From contig OX637799.1 in NCBI GenBank assembly GCA_951802425.1, positions 2,356,001-2,420,000 of the forward strand: a DNA stretch of 64,000 nucleotides. The letters are read 5' to 3'. Position numbers and translations under genes: made by a program. The stretch comes from Clavaria fumosa. Its lineage: Eukaryota; Basidiomycota; Agaricomycetes; Agaricales; Clavariaceae. The notes under the pieces were generated by a model. That model was not told the origin of the DNA. It searched no databases and worked only from the letters and a program-made list of their open reading frames with translations. Within the stretch, counting starts at the first letter, position 1, and every line of letters starts with the position of its first letter. Shown one piece after another: positions 40,990-51,500 of this stretch.

Positions 40990-41661
40990 TCAGGCGGGAG
41001 CGGTGGTGACAGCGGGCGTGCGGGCACGGCGGCGGTCTCGATTGGATTGCGCAATCCGGCGGCGCAATTCAGTGGCCTCGGCGGCGATGGTCGTGGAGGC
41101 GGCATAGAGTGGCGGTGGTGGATAATAGTAGGGGGCTGGTCCAAGCGGCGGCGGGAAGTAAGGGGCGGCAGGGGGTGGCGCCTCGAAGGGGCGCTGAGCC
41201 CGTCGCTTCTTGTTCTGCGCGATGCGGCGTCGGACGGCGGAGGGGTCAGTGGTGCGGCAATCGGATGCCGTATGACCGCGAGCGTGGCACTTGTCACACT
41301 TGGCGTAGCGTGCAGGTGCGGTAGAGGTGCCTCGGGTGGCTCGACCTGTGGAGGGAGCTACGACGCTAGCACGGGCGGCGGCGACGGTGGTCTCAGCGTC
41401 AACGAGGCGGGTGCGGGTGTCGGACATGTTCGTATCAAGTTCGTCGAGTAGGGCATTTGTGTCGTCCATACGCCGCTCAAGCTGAGCGAGGCGCTCGAGT
41501 ATCGATGCGAAGAGAGAGTTGACTGACACGCGCCATGTGGTGATCAGCGAAATAACCCAAACGATGATAGCAGAGGGGGTGCTGGTCGGGCGCGTGGAAA
41601 GTAAGTTGTCCAGTTCTTGTGGCCGGCTTCGGGTCGTGTCGGTCGAGTGGGACGAAGACAT
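40990..41661 (-). CDS. TRG-2 zinc-knuckle protein, 223 aa
   Basis: Uninterrupted and almost identical to the TRG-3/4/5 proteins; differences include SV to VV near residue 101 and GR to AR near residue 117. Domains as described for TRG-4 (55668-56339): hydrophobic segment, coiled coil, CCHC knuckle CDKCHARGHTASDC, PPLY, and two RRRIAQ motifs. Divergence among copies while the frame stays open suggests selection before insertion. Confidence 0.8.
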   Translation of the reverse strand: MSSSHSTDTTRSRPQELDNLLSTRPTSTPSAIIVWVISLITTWRVSVNSLFASILERLAQLERRMDDTNALLDELDTNMSDTRTRLVDAETTVAAARASVVAPSTGRATRGTSTAPARYAKCDKCHARGHTASDCRTTDPSAVRRRIAQNKKRRAQRPFEAPPPAAPYFPPPLGPAPYYYPPPPLYAASTTIAAEATELRRRIAQSNRDRRRARTPAVTTAPA

Positions 41662-42239
41662 TATCGAGGAGGCGCACAGGTTGGTATCTGGTTATGTTAA
41701 TAGAATCTGGTTGTCGGTGTGCTGATCGGTGAGGATCCTATCGAAGGACGACGACGGTGACGATGAGCGAAGTCGAGTCGGTAGCGGCAGTGGTAAACCG
41801 GGGCACAAAACTGGATAACCAGATGGGTATCTACTACATCTGGTGAGCTACTTATATACTACTGCAGTCATGTGATAGCTATTAATAACTGTTAATAGAA
41901 TCTGGTTGTCGGTGTGCTGATCGGTGAGGATCCTATCGAAGGACGACGACGGTGACGATGAGCGAAGTCGAGTCGGTAGCGGTAGTGGTAGTCCGGGGCA
42001 CAAAACTGGATAACCAGATGGGTATCTACTACATCTGGTGAGCTACTTATATACTACTGTGGTCATGTGATAGCTAATAATAACTACCAATGGCGTTAGT
42101 ACCTCAAAGTAATCACATGACTGTATTACTAAGGGGCCCGGACTGATGACTAAAGAGAATTGACTAAACGCTTATCTGATCGATGGGTGAGATAACCCAA
42201 TTCCAACACTCCCCCATAATCGAATCCATCGATCAGTCT

Positions 42240-42911
42240 TCAGGCAGGAGCGGTGGCGACAGCAGGCGTGCGGGCACGGCGGCGGTCTCGATTGGATTGC
42301 GCAATCTGGCGGCGCAATTCGGTGGCCTCGGCGGCGATGGTTGTGGAGGCGGCATAGAGTGGCGGCGGCGGATAGTAGTAGGGGGCTGGTCCAAGCGGCG
42401 GCGGGAAGTAAGGGGCGGCAGGGGGTGGCGCCTCGAAGGGGCGCTGAGCCCGTCGCTTCTTGTTCTGTGCGATGCGGCGTCGGACGGCGGAGGGGTCAGT
42501 GGTGCGGCAATCGGATGCCGTATGACCACGAGCGTGGCACTTGTCACACTTGGCATAGCGCCCAGGTGCGGTAGAGGTGCCTCGGGTGGCTCTACCTGTG
42601 GAGGGAGCTGCGACGCTGGCACGGGCGGCGGCGACGGTGGTCTCAGCGTCAACGAGGCGGGTGCGGGTGTCGGACATATTCGTATCGAGTTCGTCGAGTA
42701 GGGCATTTGTGTCGTCCATACGCCGCTCAAGCTGAGCGAGGCGCTCGAGTACCGATGCGAAGAGTGAGTTTACTGACGCGCGCCATGTGGTGATCAGCGA
42801 AATAACCCAGACGATGATAGCAGAGGGGGTGCTGGTCGGGCGCGTGGAAAGTAGATTGTCCAGTTCTTGTGGCCGGCTTCGGGTCGTGTCGGTCGATGGG
42901 GACGAAGACAT
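42240..42911 (-). CDS. TRG-3 zinc-knuckle protein, 223 aa
   Basis: Open; identical in architecture and nearly in sequence to the TRG-4 and TRG-5 proteins (one difference noted: RRQIAQ instead of RRRIAQ near residue 202). A long open frame on the opposite strand (42183-42701) is a composition effect. Confidence 0.8.
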   Translation of the reverse strand: MSSSPSTDTTRSRPQELDNLLSTRPTSTPSAIIVWVISLITTWRASVNSLFASVLERLAQLERRMDDTNALLDELDTNMSDTRTRLVDAETTVAAARASVAAPSTGRATRGTSTAPGRYAKCDKCHARGHTASDCRTTDPSAVRRRIAQNKKRRAQRPFEAPPPAAPYFPPPLGPAPYYYPPPPLYAASTTIAAEATELRRQIAQSNRDRRRARTPAVATAPA

Positions 42912-42935
42912 TATCGAGGAGGCGCACAGGTTGGT

Positions 42936-42945
42936 ATCTGGTTAT
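42936..42945 (-). promoter_or_regulatory. TRG-3 self-priming primer binding site
   Basis: ATAACCAGAT on the minus strand at the inner edge of the 5' LTR is complementary over 10 nt to ATCTGGTTAT in the LTR (43065-43074), about 34 nt after a TATATAAG box. TRG-2 (41686-41695 with 41815-41824) shares it. Confidence 0.7.
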
Positions 42946-45187
42946 GTTAATAGAATCTGGTTGTCGGTGTGCTGATCGGTGAGGATCCTATCGAAGGACG
43001 ACGACGGTGACGATGAGCGAAGTCGAGTCGGTAGCGGTAGTGGTAGTCCGGGGCACAAAACTGGATAACCAGATGGGTATCTACTACATCTGGTGAGCTA
43101 CTTATATACTACTGTGGTCATGTGATAGCTAATAATAACTACCAATGGCGTTAGTACCTCAAAGTAATCACATGACTGTATTACTAAGGGGCCCGGACTG
43201 ATGACTAAAGAGAATTGACTAAACGCTTATCTGATCGATGGGTGAGATAACCCAATTCCAACAATAACTACCAATGGCGTTAGTACCTCTACATAATCAC
43301 ATGACGTTCTTACTAAGGGGCCCGGTCTGATGACTAAAGTGAAATGAATAAGCGCTTATCTGATCAATGGCTGAGATAGCCAATTCCAACACTGGCATAC
43401 GGGGATTTTGAGGGCCGGATTCATCCAGAAGCAAGCTGCTCATCCACCCAATGGTTCATCTCCACCATCTCCTGCTGTGTCAAAGAATACAGCTTGGAGG
43501 AGAGGTGCTCAGGGTCCTTTTTGAACTCGATCTTAATATCGAAGTCTGGTCGGGAGTGGGGAAGTTCATCCCACTTCGCTTCACTAAACACCAAAGGGTA
43601 GCAGCTGGGCCAATCGGAGGTAGGGCCAGAGTTGGGAAAACGGGTGTCCAGAATACTTGTGGATGCGAGGGTACTCATTTTCAGGGGTGCAGAGGCTCGA
43701 GGGGATGGGGAACACTGTGGGGGGCAGCGGGTAAGGCTCAGCTCTGCCTTCTGCCAGTCGATATCTGGGTTATGCCGCTTGAGCCAGTCATGCCCAAGGA
43801 TGACCTTGTGGGACTGGGTCTTTCCCAGCAGAAAGTGGATCCGCTCCTGGTGGTCACCAACTCTCACCAGCACCTCTATCCCATACCGGACCTTTCCATT
43901 CCTGTTCTGTGTCCCATCCACATTATACATGGTGATTGGGTTCAGCAGGAGAGATGGCTCCAGTCCCACTCCTTTCGCCCACTCCAAATCCATGAAGCAG
44001 TTGGTGCACCCTGAGTCGACAAGGGCCTTCATTGTGGTCCCTTTGCCAGTGCTGAAAGCCTCCAAGTGCACCTGGATGGCTAGCTCTCATGGCACATGTT
44101 TCCGCACTTCTGGCCGCACTCTGGTTAGGCGCTCTGCCAGTCTCACTTCCTCCTTCACCTCAGCCCCAATTCGGGTATGTCTCCACTGCAAGATAGTATA
44201 TCGGGGTATACTTGCAGCAGGCACAGGGACGGAAAGGGGGCTGGCACACTTCTTCTCCCCAGTGGGAGTCCTCCTCTCTCTCTCACACAGCTCTATGCAG
44301 GCTCGGAGCCGTGCAATCTCTTTCTCATATCCCTCCGCCATTTGGGGGGCACATGGTGCTGCCCGGGTTTGGGCCCTTGGGACCTGCAGACGCGTATCAG
44401 GCAGGGGGCAGAAATGGACAGCATGGCCAGTCTGGTGGCATCGGAAACAACATCTCTCATCAGCAGGGGCCCATCTTCGGGCCATGGCCACATCTGGAGT
44501 ACACAGCAGAGGGGTCACAAGAGGTCGTGAAATGGTCACGGCGGGTCGCAGTAGGGTCGCGGTGGGTCGTGCAGGGGTCACAGTGGGTTGCGGTGTCCGT
44601 TCCGTGAGTATCCCATCCAGTCGCCTTTGCTGGGCATCAAGCCTCTCAGCCAGCACCTTCCATTCTCCATATGTCTCTGGCATCAGGGAGACACCATAGA
44701 TTCTCTCCACCAACCTCCTACTCAGGTTCAACTCCAGCCAATGGACTAGGATTCCTGAGTCCTTCTCTGCACTCAACTTCGCCCGTCGGAACAGTGTCTC
44801 GAATTTCGCAAAGAACTCTGGTGCTGTCATGGCACCCTGTTTCAGCCCTGCAATATCGGCAAGGGCAGTTGCACGGTCATTCGGGTCATCGAATGCGCGC
44901 TTCATCTCCTCCACAAACTCTGCCCAGGTTCCGGCCTTGCCACTACCCAGGATCTCTTCCACCTTCATATTCACCCACTCTGCAGCGAATCCTTCTCCAG
45001 TAATTTTGCTCAGAGCAAAAAGGACCTTCACCAGGTCCACAGCATAGACAGTCGGGTTCGCCATAAACAGGAGGCGAAGGGATCGGAGGAACGTACGGAA
45101 GTTCCTTTTCTGCCCATCAAAGGGGGCAACAGATAGGTCAAGCCTCATAGGTTGGGCTACAGGCGGGGCGACATGGTCTGCCATCAC

Positions 45188-45747
45188 AGGCCCTGGATGC
45201 TGTAAATAAAGTTCCAGGCCTTGGGCACTCAGGATTTCTTCGATCTCTTAACAGTCCTGTCCTCTTAGGCTGCTCTTCTGTGTACTTATGTACCTATAGA
45301 ACTCTTATTCTATGAATATTTTGTTAATGTGGGGCCCGAATGGTGTCCCAGGTGGTCGCTCCACAACTCCTAATGAGTTGCCCATGTGCCCTTCTGACAA
45401 TGGTCACAGAGCAAGGGCCCTGTCCACTGGACCAGGAAACTACAGAAAGACTATGTAGGGGCCTTTCCTTGCCCTGTACACTACACGATTCACTGGTACA
45501 TAGCTGTAAAACAAAGTTCCGGGCCTTGGGCACTCGGTATCACTTGGGGAGGGTCACAGTTGACTTCCTCCTGGTCTGGTCACGTGTATCTACACACAGT
45601 AAAAATTTCGCGTGGTTCTGTTACACACCACGGGCAGGGTAAAGGAGAAGAGGATGATAGGGGCTGAGCTGTGACAACATGTCACAGTTTGAAATTTAAG
45701 GGTCCAGGCTAGCCGGGTTAGGACACGGGGCTAGGGCAGACAGGCGG
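45188..45747. other. Gypsy-B leader, no ORF0
   Basis: Between primer site and gag ATG (45187) there is no long minus-strand frame comparable to ORF0 of Gypsy-A, C and D. Nothing else recognised. Confidence 0.5.
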
Positions 45748-45757
45748 ATCTTAGTAT
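45748..45757 (-). promoter_or_regulatory. Gypsy-B self-priming primer binding site
   Basis: ATACTAAGAT on the minus strand, two bases inside the 5' LTR, is the exact complement of ATCTTAGTAT in the LTR (45806-45815), about 43 nt after the TATAAG box. Confidence 0.68.
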
Positions 45758-45759
45758 TA

Positions 45760-46049
45760 TATCAGACTGGGTCTCACACAACTTAAGCGTAAGGTCATGA
45801 CGACAATACTAAGATAAGGGGAAAAGAGTACAAAAAAGGAAAAGCGAAAGTACTTATAGCGAACGCTTCGGCACTTGCCGGCGTTCCCACACTCGGACCC
45901 TCGGATCACGTGATGCGCCCAGGCCCAGGTCATGTGATCTTACATGATTACATAATCCGACCCAGCCACAGGTCATGTGACCTTCCAACAACCCTCCCCA
46001 GTTTCTCCACAACTGCACTTTGGGATGGCTTACATAAGCGATCCTAACA
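45760..46049 (-). repeat. 5' LTR of Gypsy-B
   Basis: 290 bp. A minus-strand TATAAG box lies at about 45853-45858. Confidence 0.93.
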
Positions 46050-46054
46050 TACAG

Positions 46055-46740
46055 GGCCAGGAGTCCTCTCCATCGATTCTGCCATCCATTGAGCAGGTTG
46101 GGTTTCTGGAAGTATGCTAGGTTGGCATGATCGGTCCAAATCTTGAATGGTTCAGTGGTCCCAATAAGGTACTGGGGCCAGGTTTTGAGGGCGCGAATGA
46201 TAGCTAGGAGTTCTTTGTCGTAGGTATCATAATTCTTTTCAGCATCCTTGAGCGCTCTGGAAAAACAGTTGATCATTGCCCAGCTTCTGTCGTCCTGTTG
46301 TTGGTACAGGATCCCTCCTATTGCTATGTTAGAAGCATCTGTCTTGATCTTCCAGCTCCCCTCATCCTTTGGCACCATTGTTCATCATCTGTCAAGTAGT
46401 TGTTGGATGAGTTGGTTGAAGGCAGCCTTTTCTTCTTGGTCCCACTGCCAGTCTTTATTTCCAGTGAGCTGGTGGAGGGGGATGGCAGTTGAGGCGAAGT
46501 CTGGGATGTGTCACCTGAAGTAGTTGAGGAATCCCAGGAACCTCTGCATGTCCTTCTTGCATCGCAGGGTAGGCCATTCCCTAATACCTGTGCATAGTCG
46601 CTCCAACTTCTCAATGTGTCCATGCTGGATATAGTGCCCTAGGAATTCAACTTCACTTCTCTGGAACTGGCACTTCTCCAACCTCAAGCAGAGTGAGTTC
46701 TGGGCAAGTCTCTGGAGGACAGCCTGAGAGATGACTCCTC
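46055..46740 (-). pseudogene. Gypsy-A RT C-terminus and RNase H
   Basis: Minus strand, several frames: ECQFQRSEVEFLGHYIQHG and MQRFLGFLNYFR (RT thumb), then TDASNIAIGGILYQQQDD, YDTYDKELLAIIRALKTW and TDHANLAYF (RNase H). It runs into the Gypsy-B insertion and resumes at 37677. The RT catalytic YxDD region is absent: sequence passes from the gag knuckle to the thumb within a few codons near 46740. Confidence 0.85.
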
Positions 46741-47566
46741 AGACCCGCTGGGTACATCGAGTGGGTGGGAGTGGGCAATTCTTCGAGATATGGCCAAAAC
46801 CATGACAGTTGTAGCACTGCACTTCAGCAGGCTTGGGTTGGGAGCAGTCAACAATCATGGCATTGGGGTTCGGGGCGGGCATGGGCACTGCGGGGGCTCG
46901 GTTTGGAGTAGTTGCAGGGCAGGGAGGAGGACCTGGGGCATGGGCCTTTCGGAGGGACTTGAACTCCTGCCATAGGTTGTCCATTCGGATGGCCTTATTC
47001 CTCCACCCGAGGTAGGTGGCTGGGAGGGCATCACTGTTGTATATTTTCTCAACCAGTGGCTGGTTGAGACTGTTCTTGAGGTATTCGATTAATACTGATT
47101 TGTGGTGTGCGATGCTGAGGTGGGCTTGGCAGTAGAGGTGGTCAAATTTGGTGAAGAACTCTCAGGCAGTTTTTCCAGACTGGCGGAGTTTCTGGAGGTT
47201 GGCAAGGGCCCTTGTTTTGTCGGCCATGTCGAGGAACTCGTCATCTAGGTTGTTAATGAAGTTGTTCCAGCTACCTGTAGTTTCCATCTCTATAATTCAG
47301 TCGACGCAGGCATTAGCCCAGTCTTCGGCATAGTCGAGGTTCATCTTGTTGAGTATGAAGTAGATCTTCTTTGCATCAGTCTTGTATCTTTCAACTTCTG
47401 ATGCAAAGAGAAGAGTGAATTGGTGTTTGAAGGTGCAGTACATCAGTTTGTGTCTGTTGAAATCTTTCACCATAAGACCACTACTTGCAGTCACTGTCAA
47501 GGTCATACAGTTTGATTGATGAGACGGAGCTGGGCCTTGGGGATTCGACATTTTCGGGGTTGACAA
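46739..47566 (-). pseudogene. Gypsy-A Gag, degenerate
   Basis: Starts MSTPKMSNPQGPAPSHQSN. Capsid-like region (MYCTFKHQFTLLF, YAEDWANACVD, FFTKFDHLYCQAHL) and zinc knuckle CYNCHGFGHISKNC near 46790. TGA codons at 47297 and 47162 stand where Arg fits. The end is deleted together with protease and most of RT. Confidence 0.82.
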
Positions 47567-48092
47567 ATGGGTCGATAGGTTTGGGCTGTGGTAGGTTGAC
47601 GGTGGCGCGGTGTCTGGCGGCGAGTTCTTGAGCTGCGAGAAGGTCAGGGATGTTGGTCGGGATGATGGTTGTGATGGGAATGTTAGTGGGGATCCTGGAG
47701 CATTGGTTAGGAATGGCAGGATAGGGGACAGAGGAACGAGGTTTCCAGTCTATGATGGATTGGGTGGTGGTGTCCACAAGGTACTTGGTTCGATAGCCGG
47801 TAACGGAGATGAAACGTTCAGAGGGTTGCGTCTGCATGCACTTGTGGGCAAAAGTGCAGGTGGTGGGTATGGGCGAGGTGGTACGCGGAGATGGGCTGGC
47901 TTTGGTGGAGGCGGGGGTCGGAATATTTTCGATGTCTTCAATATTGAGACCTTCTAGGGTCTCAGTGATGAATTCCTCTTGTTCTTCCACCCAGACTTGG
48001 TGGAGTTGTTTGTGTAGGAGCTGAGCAAAGTTCTCATTGGTGTGCAAGTAGTCATGTAGTTTCTGTACACATAGAGTGTGGGATGTAAGCAA
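47481..48092 (-). CDS. Gypsy-A ORF0, unknown protein before gag
   Basis: 203 residues, open, overlapping the gag start by about 86 bases in another frame. N-terminal helical part (KLHDYLHTNENFAQLLHKQL, EEQEEFITETLEGL), acidic patch (NIEDIEN), Ser/Thr/Pro linker, then KCMQTQPSERFIS and TKYLVDTTTQSIIDWKP. Position, acidic patch and QT motif parallel ORF0 of Gypsy-C and Gypsy-D, though overall similarity is weak by eye. It stays open although gag and pol beside it are badly broken. Confidence 0.5.
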   Translation of the reverse strand: MLTSHTLCVQKLHDYLHTNENFAQLLHKQLHQVWVEEQEEFITETLEGLNIEDIENIPTPASTKASPSPRTTSPIPTTCTFAHKCMQTQPSERFISVTGYRTKYLVDTTTQSIIDWKPRSSVPYPAIPNQCSRIPTNIPITTIIPTNIPDLLAAQELAARHRATVNLPQPKPIDPFVNPENVESPRPSSVSSIKLYDLDSDCK

Positions 48093-48383
48093 CCCAGTTG
48101 AGATGAACTGGCATTCTACTGATCAGTATACTACTGATCTTGGGTATCGGCCAACGCTTGGGGTGTTTAGGCATGTGATTGTGGTCGGAGTCTGAGTGTT
48201 GATGTGTCGGAGTGTCTGGTGGCACCAGGCTTCGTGTATCTGTATAAGTCCAGATGGTGTCAGTAAGTGTCAGTTGTACTCTCGCTGTCTTTGTGCAAGG
48301 TCATTGGGGTCATTCGTGCAGGTAATGAAGGGGTGTAGGTTGTCCAGTGTGGGAGATAACCAGGTCCTGGTGGGAGGTGGTTG
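48093..48383. other. Gypsy-A 5' leader
   Basis: Untranslated leader between the primer site and ORF0; nothing else seen. Confidence 0.45.
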
Positions 48384-48396
48384 CAGACTTGTTACT
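48384..48396 (-). promoter_or_regulatory. Gypsy-A self-priming primer binding site
   Basis: AGTAACAAGTCTG on the minus strand, one base inside the 5' LTR, is the exact complement of CAGACTTGTTACT in the LTR (48470-48482), 13 nt. That segment lies about 34 nt after an ATAAATA box on the minus strand. Confidence 0.68.
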
Positions 48397-48397
48397 A

Positions 48398-48574
48398 TGT
48401 TATGACTATTGTTGCCGGGAGTCCTGGGCAGGCTAGCTGGGCAGGAGGACTAGAGTAGTTGGATTCAAGAGTAACAAGTCTGGAGGACAAACCCCTCCAG
48501 TGGTCCAGTATTTATCTAGGAGTCATTACTATGGCAAACTAAAGTACAATGTATCTAGTGAGTACAATGTAGTT
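48398..48574 (-). repeat. Truncated 5' LTR of Gypsy-A
   Basis: Matches 29191-29367 with a handful of differences, then stops exactly where hAT-2 begins. The other 257 bases of the LTR are not found after hAT-2, so the outer LTR part and flank have been lost. Confidence 0.82.
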
Positions 48575-51500
48575 AGTGTCTTAAGGTCCAGTCTACTGGA
48601 CCGAAAAAATGACTGAAACTGAACTGAACTTAACCGCAAAAGACCGAACCATTGGTTATGGTTAAGCCAATTCTTGGACACTACCAGTTGACAGTCTAAG
48701 GGTTGCCGAGTTTTCAAAAAGACTGCAAGAAACCAGTTCTAACCGGTCATAACTGATCTTTCAAATATTAATAAGGGACTGTCACTGAGCAGGCCCTTGT
48801 AGGTGCACAAGGGGCCACTCTACAGAAAATCATGCTAGCATGGCTGGTACAAACAAACTACCAAACAATCCTGAACTACTTGAGGTCAAATTTTTAGTCG
48901 CACCAACCACGATACTGATGGCAAAACCCCGAATGAAGGTCACTGCAGCTGCAAAAACCAAGGCTCCTGTGAAGAAGCAAAGACTCGCTAAGACGAAGAC
49001 TCACAAACGAAAACCAGAAGACAATCCGACAGACAGTGATGAGCCTGAGTCCTCTGACACAGAACCACCACCTAAGCCATGTAAGAAACACGCGAAGCAA
49101 ACGGCGGGTGATGAGACAGATGTGGCCAATGATAGACCTAATGTTGAACCCGAGCTAGTATCAGGTGGTGATGGGGATGATACAAGGGCATCCAATGAAG
49201 AGGTACGAAATTAGGACTATCCTATGATGTAATGATTAACATGCAGGTATGATAGGACGATGGGCTCGAGATACGACACCATATAATAGCTCCCCTGGAA
49301 GTGTCAACCAAGAAAGACAAGGCGAAGGACCTTCGCCTCATATTCACCAATAGTGTCTCAGTCAATTTCGTTCAGAAAAATGGGGAGTCTTTGTTAGAAA
49401 AGGGACGGTGGTGTAAGCCATGCAGGTAAGTGATCTGTTAATCAAGGAGGGCAGAAAACTTACAAAAACCAAAAGGGATAACATAGAGTTCGTCGAGAAG
49501 GAAGGCAAGCGAAAGGCTTTTCACACAGGCAGCAACTCATCCTGTTGTGTACATATCCGTCAACATTATATACTCTACCAGGAGCAATGTAAGGAAGCGA
49601 ACATACCTGAGCAACACTGGGCAATCCCACGTCCAATTTGGAATGCCATGAAAGAAGCACGAAAACACAGGAAGGAACCTCAACAAGGAACGTTGGACTC
49701 ATCAGTAATGAAGTTGGTGGGACCGCAGGTGTTCACTCGCGAGAATTTGCTTCATATGGTTACTCAGTTTGTCACGGTTGATGATCAGGTAAGACTTACC
49801 AGTTGGATCGCACCTCGAATATGCCTCACTACTCTGAGTCCACCAGTCGCTTGCAGTTGCAAACAAAATGACATTTCGAAATTGTTTAGTTGCGATGCAG
49901 CCAAAATCGACGTCGTTTGACTTACCGAGCACTCATGATGTCGTCAATCACCTACATAATGAGTTCGTACGTTGGATGGGTGAGCTAGAAGCGGAAATCA
50001 AGGTACTTAGCACCGTTCATGGCATAGAACATTACTGACATGATAATCAAGGCAGCTCCGGGGTTAGTCTCAACAACCGCAGACGGTTGGACGGTTGATA
50101 CGACAAAGGCGGCGTTTCTCGGTGTGACAGCGCACTGGATTGAGATAAAAGCAGGCAAATGGAAGATGCGAGGCGAGGTTATCGGCTTTCGGTCAATATC
50201 GGGCGACCACAGTGGGGAGAATCTGGGGAGATACTTTGTGGGAGTGTGTGACCGTATTGGGATAATGGGCAAGGATCAATCAAAGGTACGTCCAGACAAA
50301 CATTGAAATTGATACGTTTATCTGATCAGCTGACAGTTGCTCACTGCGACGCTTGATAATGCATCAAGTAATGTAACGAAGTGCGAAACAGTTGAAGACA
50401 TCCACCAATGGCGAAAGCTTCCCCAATGGTCAGCAGATGAGAACCAGTTACTGTGAGTTATCGCTTCTGTTGTCTTATGGATCTACTAACTGTACTAAAG
50501 GTGCCTCGGTCATGTTGTCAACCTTGCAAATGTTGCTGTGATGGATTACATCACGAAGATTGCAGTGGTGGAAACAACCACTGCCATTTGGGAGTATGAC
50601 CCATCCCTGCCTGACAACTGTGTGCTTAATGGTTCGCTTGATGTCATTGCGGCTATCCGAACACTTGCAATCAAGGTTTGTCTCTTCCTTGTTTGCCTGC
50701 TGCCGAAATCTAACCTGTTTGTATAGATTCAGTCTTCTGGTCAGCGTATCGAGGCATTTGAAGCACTTCAGCTTGAATGTGGACTTGTCAACACCCTCAG
50801 TGTCCCTCTTCATAGCAATGTAAGGTGGGGGACTGCGTATCGGATGCTGAGTGTGTCATACAAACTCTGTCAGGTATGATAGCATTCTGTTTTATTTGAA
50901 TTCCTATTGGTAACATTGAATGAAAAGGCCATCAATCTCTTCGTTTCGAGTGCTGATCATCGCTATGGCCCCATCACGACCATTCGACGTGGAGGACAGA
51001 TTGTCAAACATATCCCATGGTCTGCGTTTAAGTTTTCTGAGAGGGATTGGGAAAGGGTGAAAGAAGCGGCAGAAATCTTAGCTGTACATGAACATTATCT
51101 TCCCTTCCTTTTAAAACTAATTCTTCATGTTACAAGGATTCCAACAGAATACAACAATATTTCTCCGCTGAGAGACATCCGACCCTATGGCGAGCTCTGC
51201 CCGCAATCGAAGAGCTTCAAACAGCCTGGGAAGCTAAGTGTGATGATGAGTGCTTCTCGGCTTATCGAACGGCGATCAACGATGGTCTTGCAAAGCTGAA
51301 TAAGTACTATTCGCGATTCGACGAAAAGCCTGCCTATATACTCGCCCTTGGTGCGTCTTTCTTTAAGTTTCAAGCCTGTTAAATAACTCCCTAACCTCTG
51401 TAGTCCTACACCCATACTTTAAACTCGCTTACATCAAGCTTGCATGGGGTGGAGTGGTGGAACAAGAGGTCAAACGCAAGGCAGGGAACCCTTTCGCAAA

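Larger units (their letters stand above)
41890..43263 (-). mobile_element. TRG-3: gag-only LTR element with identical LTRs
   Basis: 319-bp LTRs at 41890-42208 and 42945-43263 appear identical; flanked by ATAAC (41885-41889 and 43264-43268). Total 1374 bp. Inserted in the 5' LTR of TRG-2, so this is the youngest insertion of the Gypsy-A/Gypsy-B/TRG-2 nest. Confidence 0.95.
40641..43391 (-). mobile_element. TRG-2: gag-only LTR element, its 5' LTR split by TRG-3
   Basis: CTGGC duplications (40636-40640 and 43392-43396). 3' LTR 40641-40958 (318 bp); 5' LTR 41695-41889 plus 43269-43391, interrupted by TRG-3. LTRs differ at about four sites. Belongs to a subfamily slightly different from TRG-3, 4 and 5 (for example CTACATAATCACATGACG in the LTR). 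Inserted in the RT region of Gypsy-B. Confidence 0.93.
37979..45187 (-). pseudogene. Gypsy-B Gag-Pol, frames fused, split by TRG-2
   Basis: Gag from 45187 (MMADHVAPPVAQPMRLDLSV; capsid-like region; zinc knuckle CFRCHQTGHAVHFC). Unlike Gypsy-C and E, gag reads directly into pol (TPTGEKKCASPLSVPVPA then SIPRYTILQ) with no gag stop and no G GAT TTT, consistent with a small deletion that fused the frames. Pol: protease ALVDSGCTNCFMDL, RT interrupted at 43397/40640 by TRG-2, then SPFFFKHEKDKLRPIIDYSR, YVDD, RNase H, integrase (AGCETCQQ region, SWDIVGPLP, SDQGSQF) and chromodomain to 37979. Damage: TGA 44087, 43421 and 39338 (Arg fits), TGA 39687 (Trp fits) and a one-base expansion of an A run near 39392. 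Confidence 0.9.
37678..46049 (-). mobile_element. Gypsy-B: Ty3/gypsy chromovirus carrying TRG-2/TRG-3
   Basis: 290-bp LTRs at 37678-37967 and 45760-46049 with TACAG duplications (37673-37677 and 46050-46054). Five differences, all transitions. The minus-strand LTR starts TGTTAGGATCG after the purine tract AAGAGGGGGGTGA. Its gag-pol gene is interrupted in RT by TRG-2 (40641-43391, TSD CTGGC). It is inserted in the RNase H region of Gypsy-A. Confidence 0.95.
29191..48574 (-). mobile_element. Gypsy-A: old Ty3/gypsy element split by Gypsy-C and Gypsy-B
   Basis: The 3' LTR is 29191-29624 (434 bp, TGTTATGG...CATAACA on the minus strand, purine tract TTGAGAAGGAGGC). The 5' LTR is represented by 48398-48574, matching 29191-29367; the rest is missing at the junction with hAT-2. 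Minus-strand order: ORF0, gag, RT remnant, RNase H, integrase, chromodomain. Removing Gypsy-C (TSD GTCCC) and Gypsy-B (TSD TACAG) restores contiguous reading across both junctions (for example RNase H WRGLLAL continues at 37677 as YHFEIKHRLGKTNTAADTL). Much of protease and RT is deleted near 46740. Confidence 0.9.

Noticed and set aside
42183..42730. Open frames antisense to or in the second frame of the TRG gene (also at 41.0-41.4, 55.8-56.4 and 58.4-58.9 kb)
   Set aside because: They mirror the GC-rich TRG gene; they are Gly/Arg- or Pro/Ser-rich without motifs, and the zinc-knuckle frame alone is shared with TRG-1.
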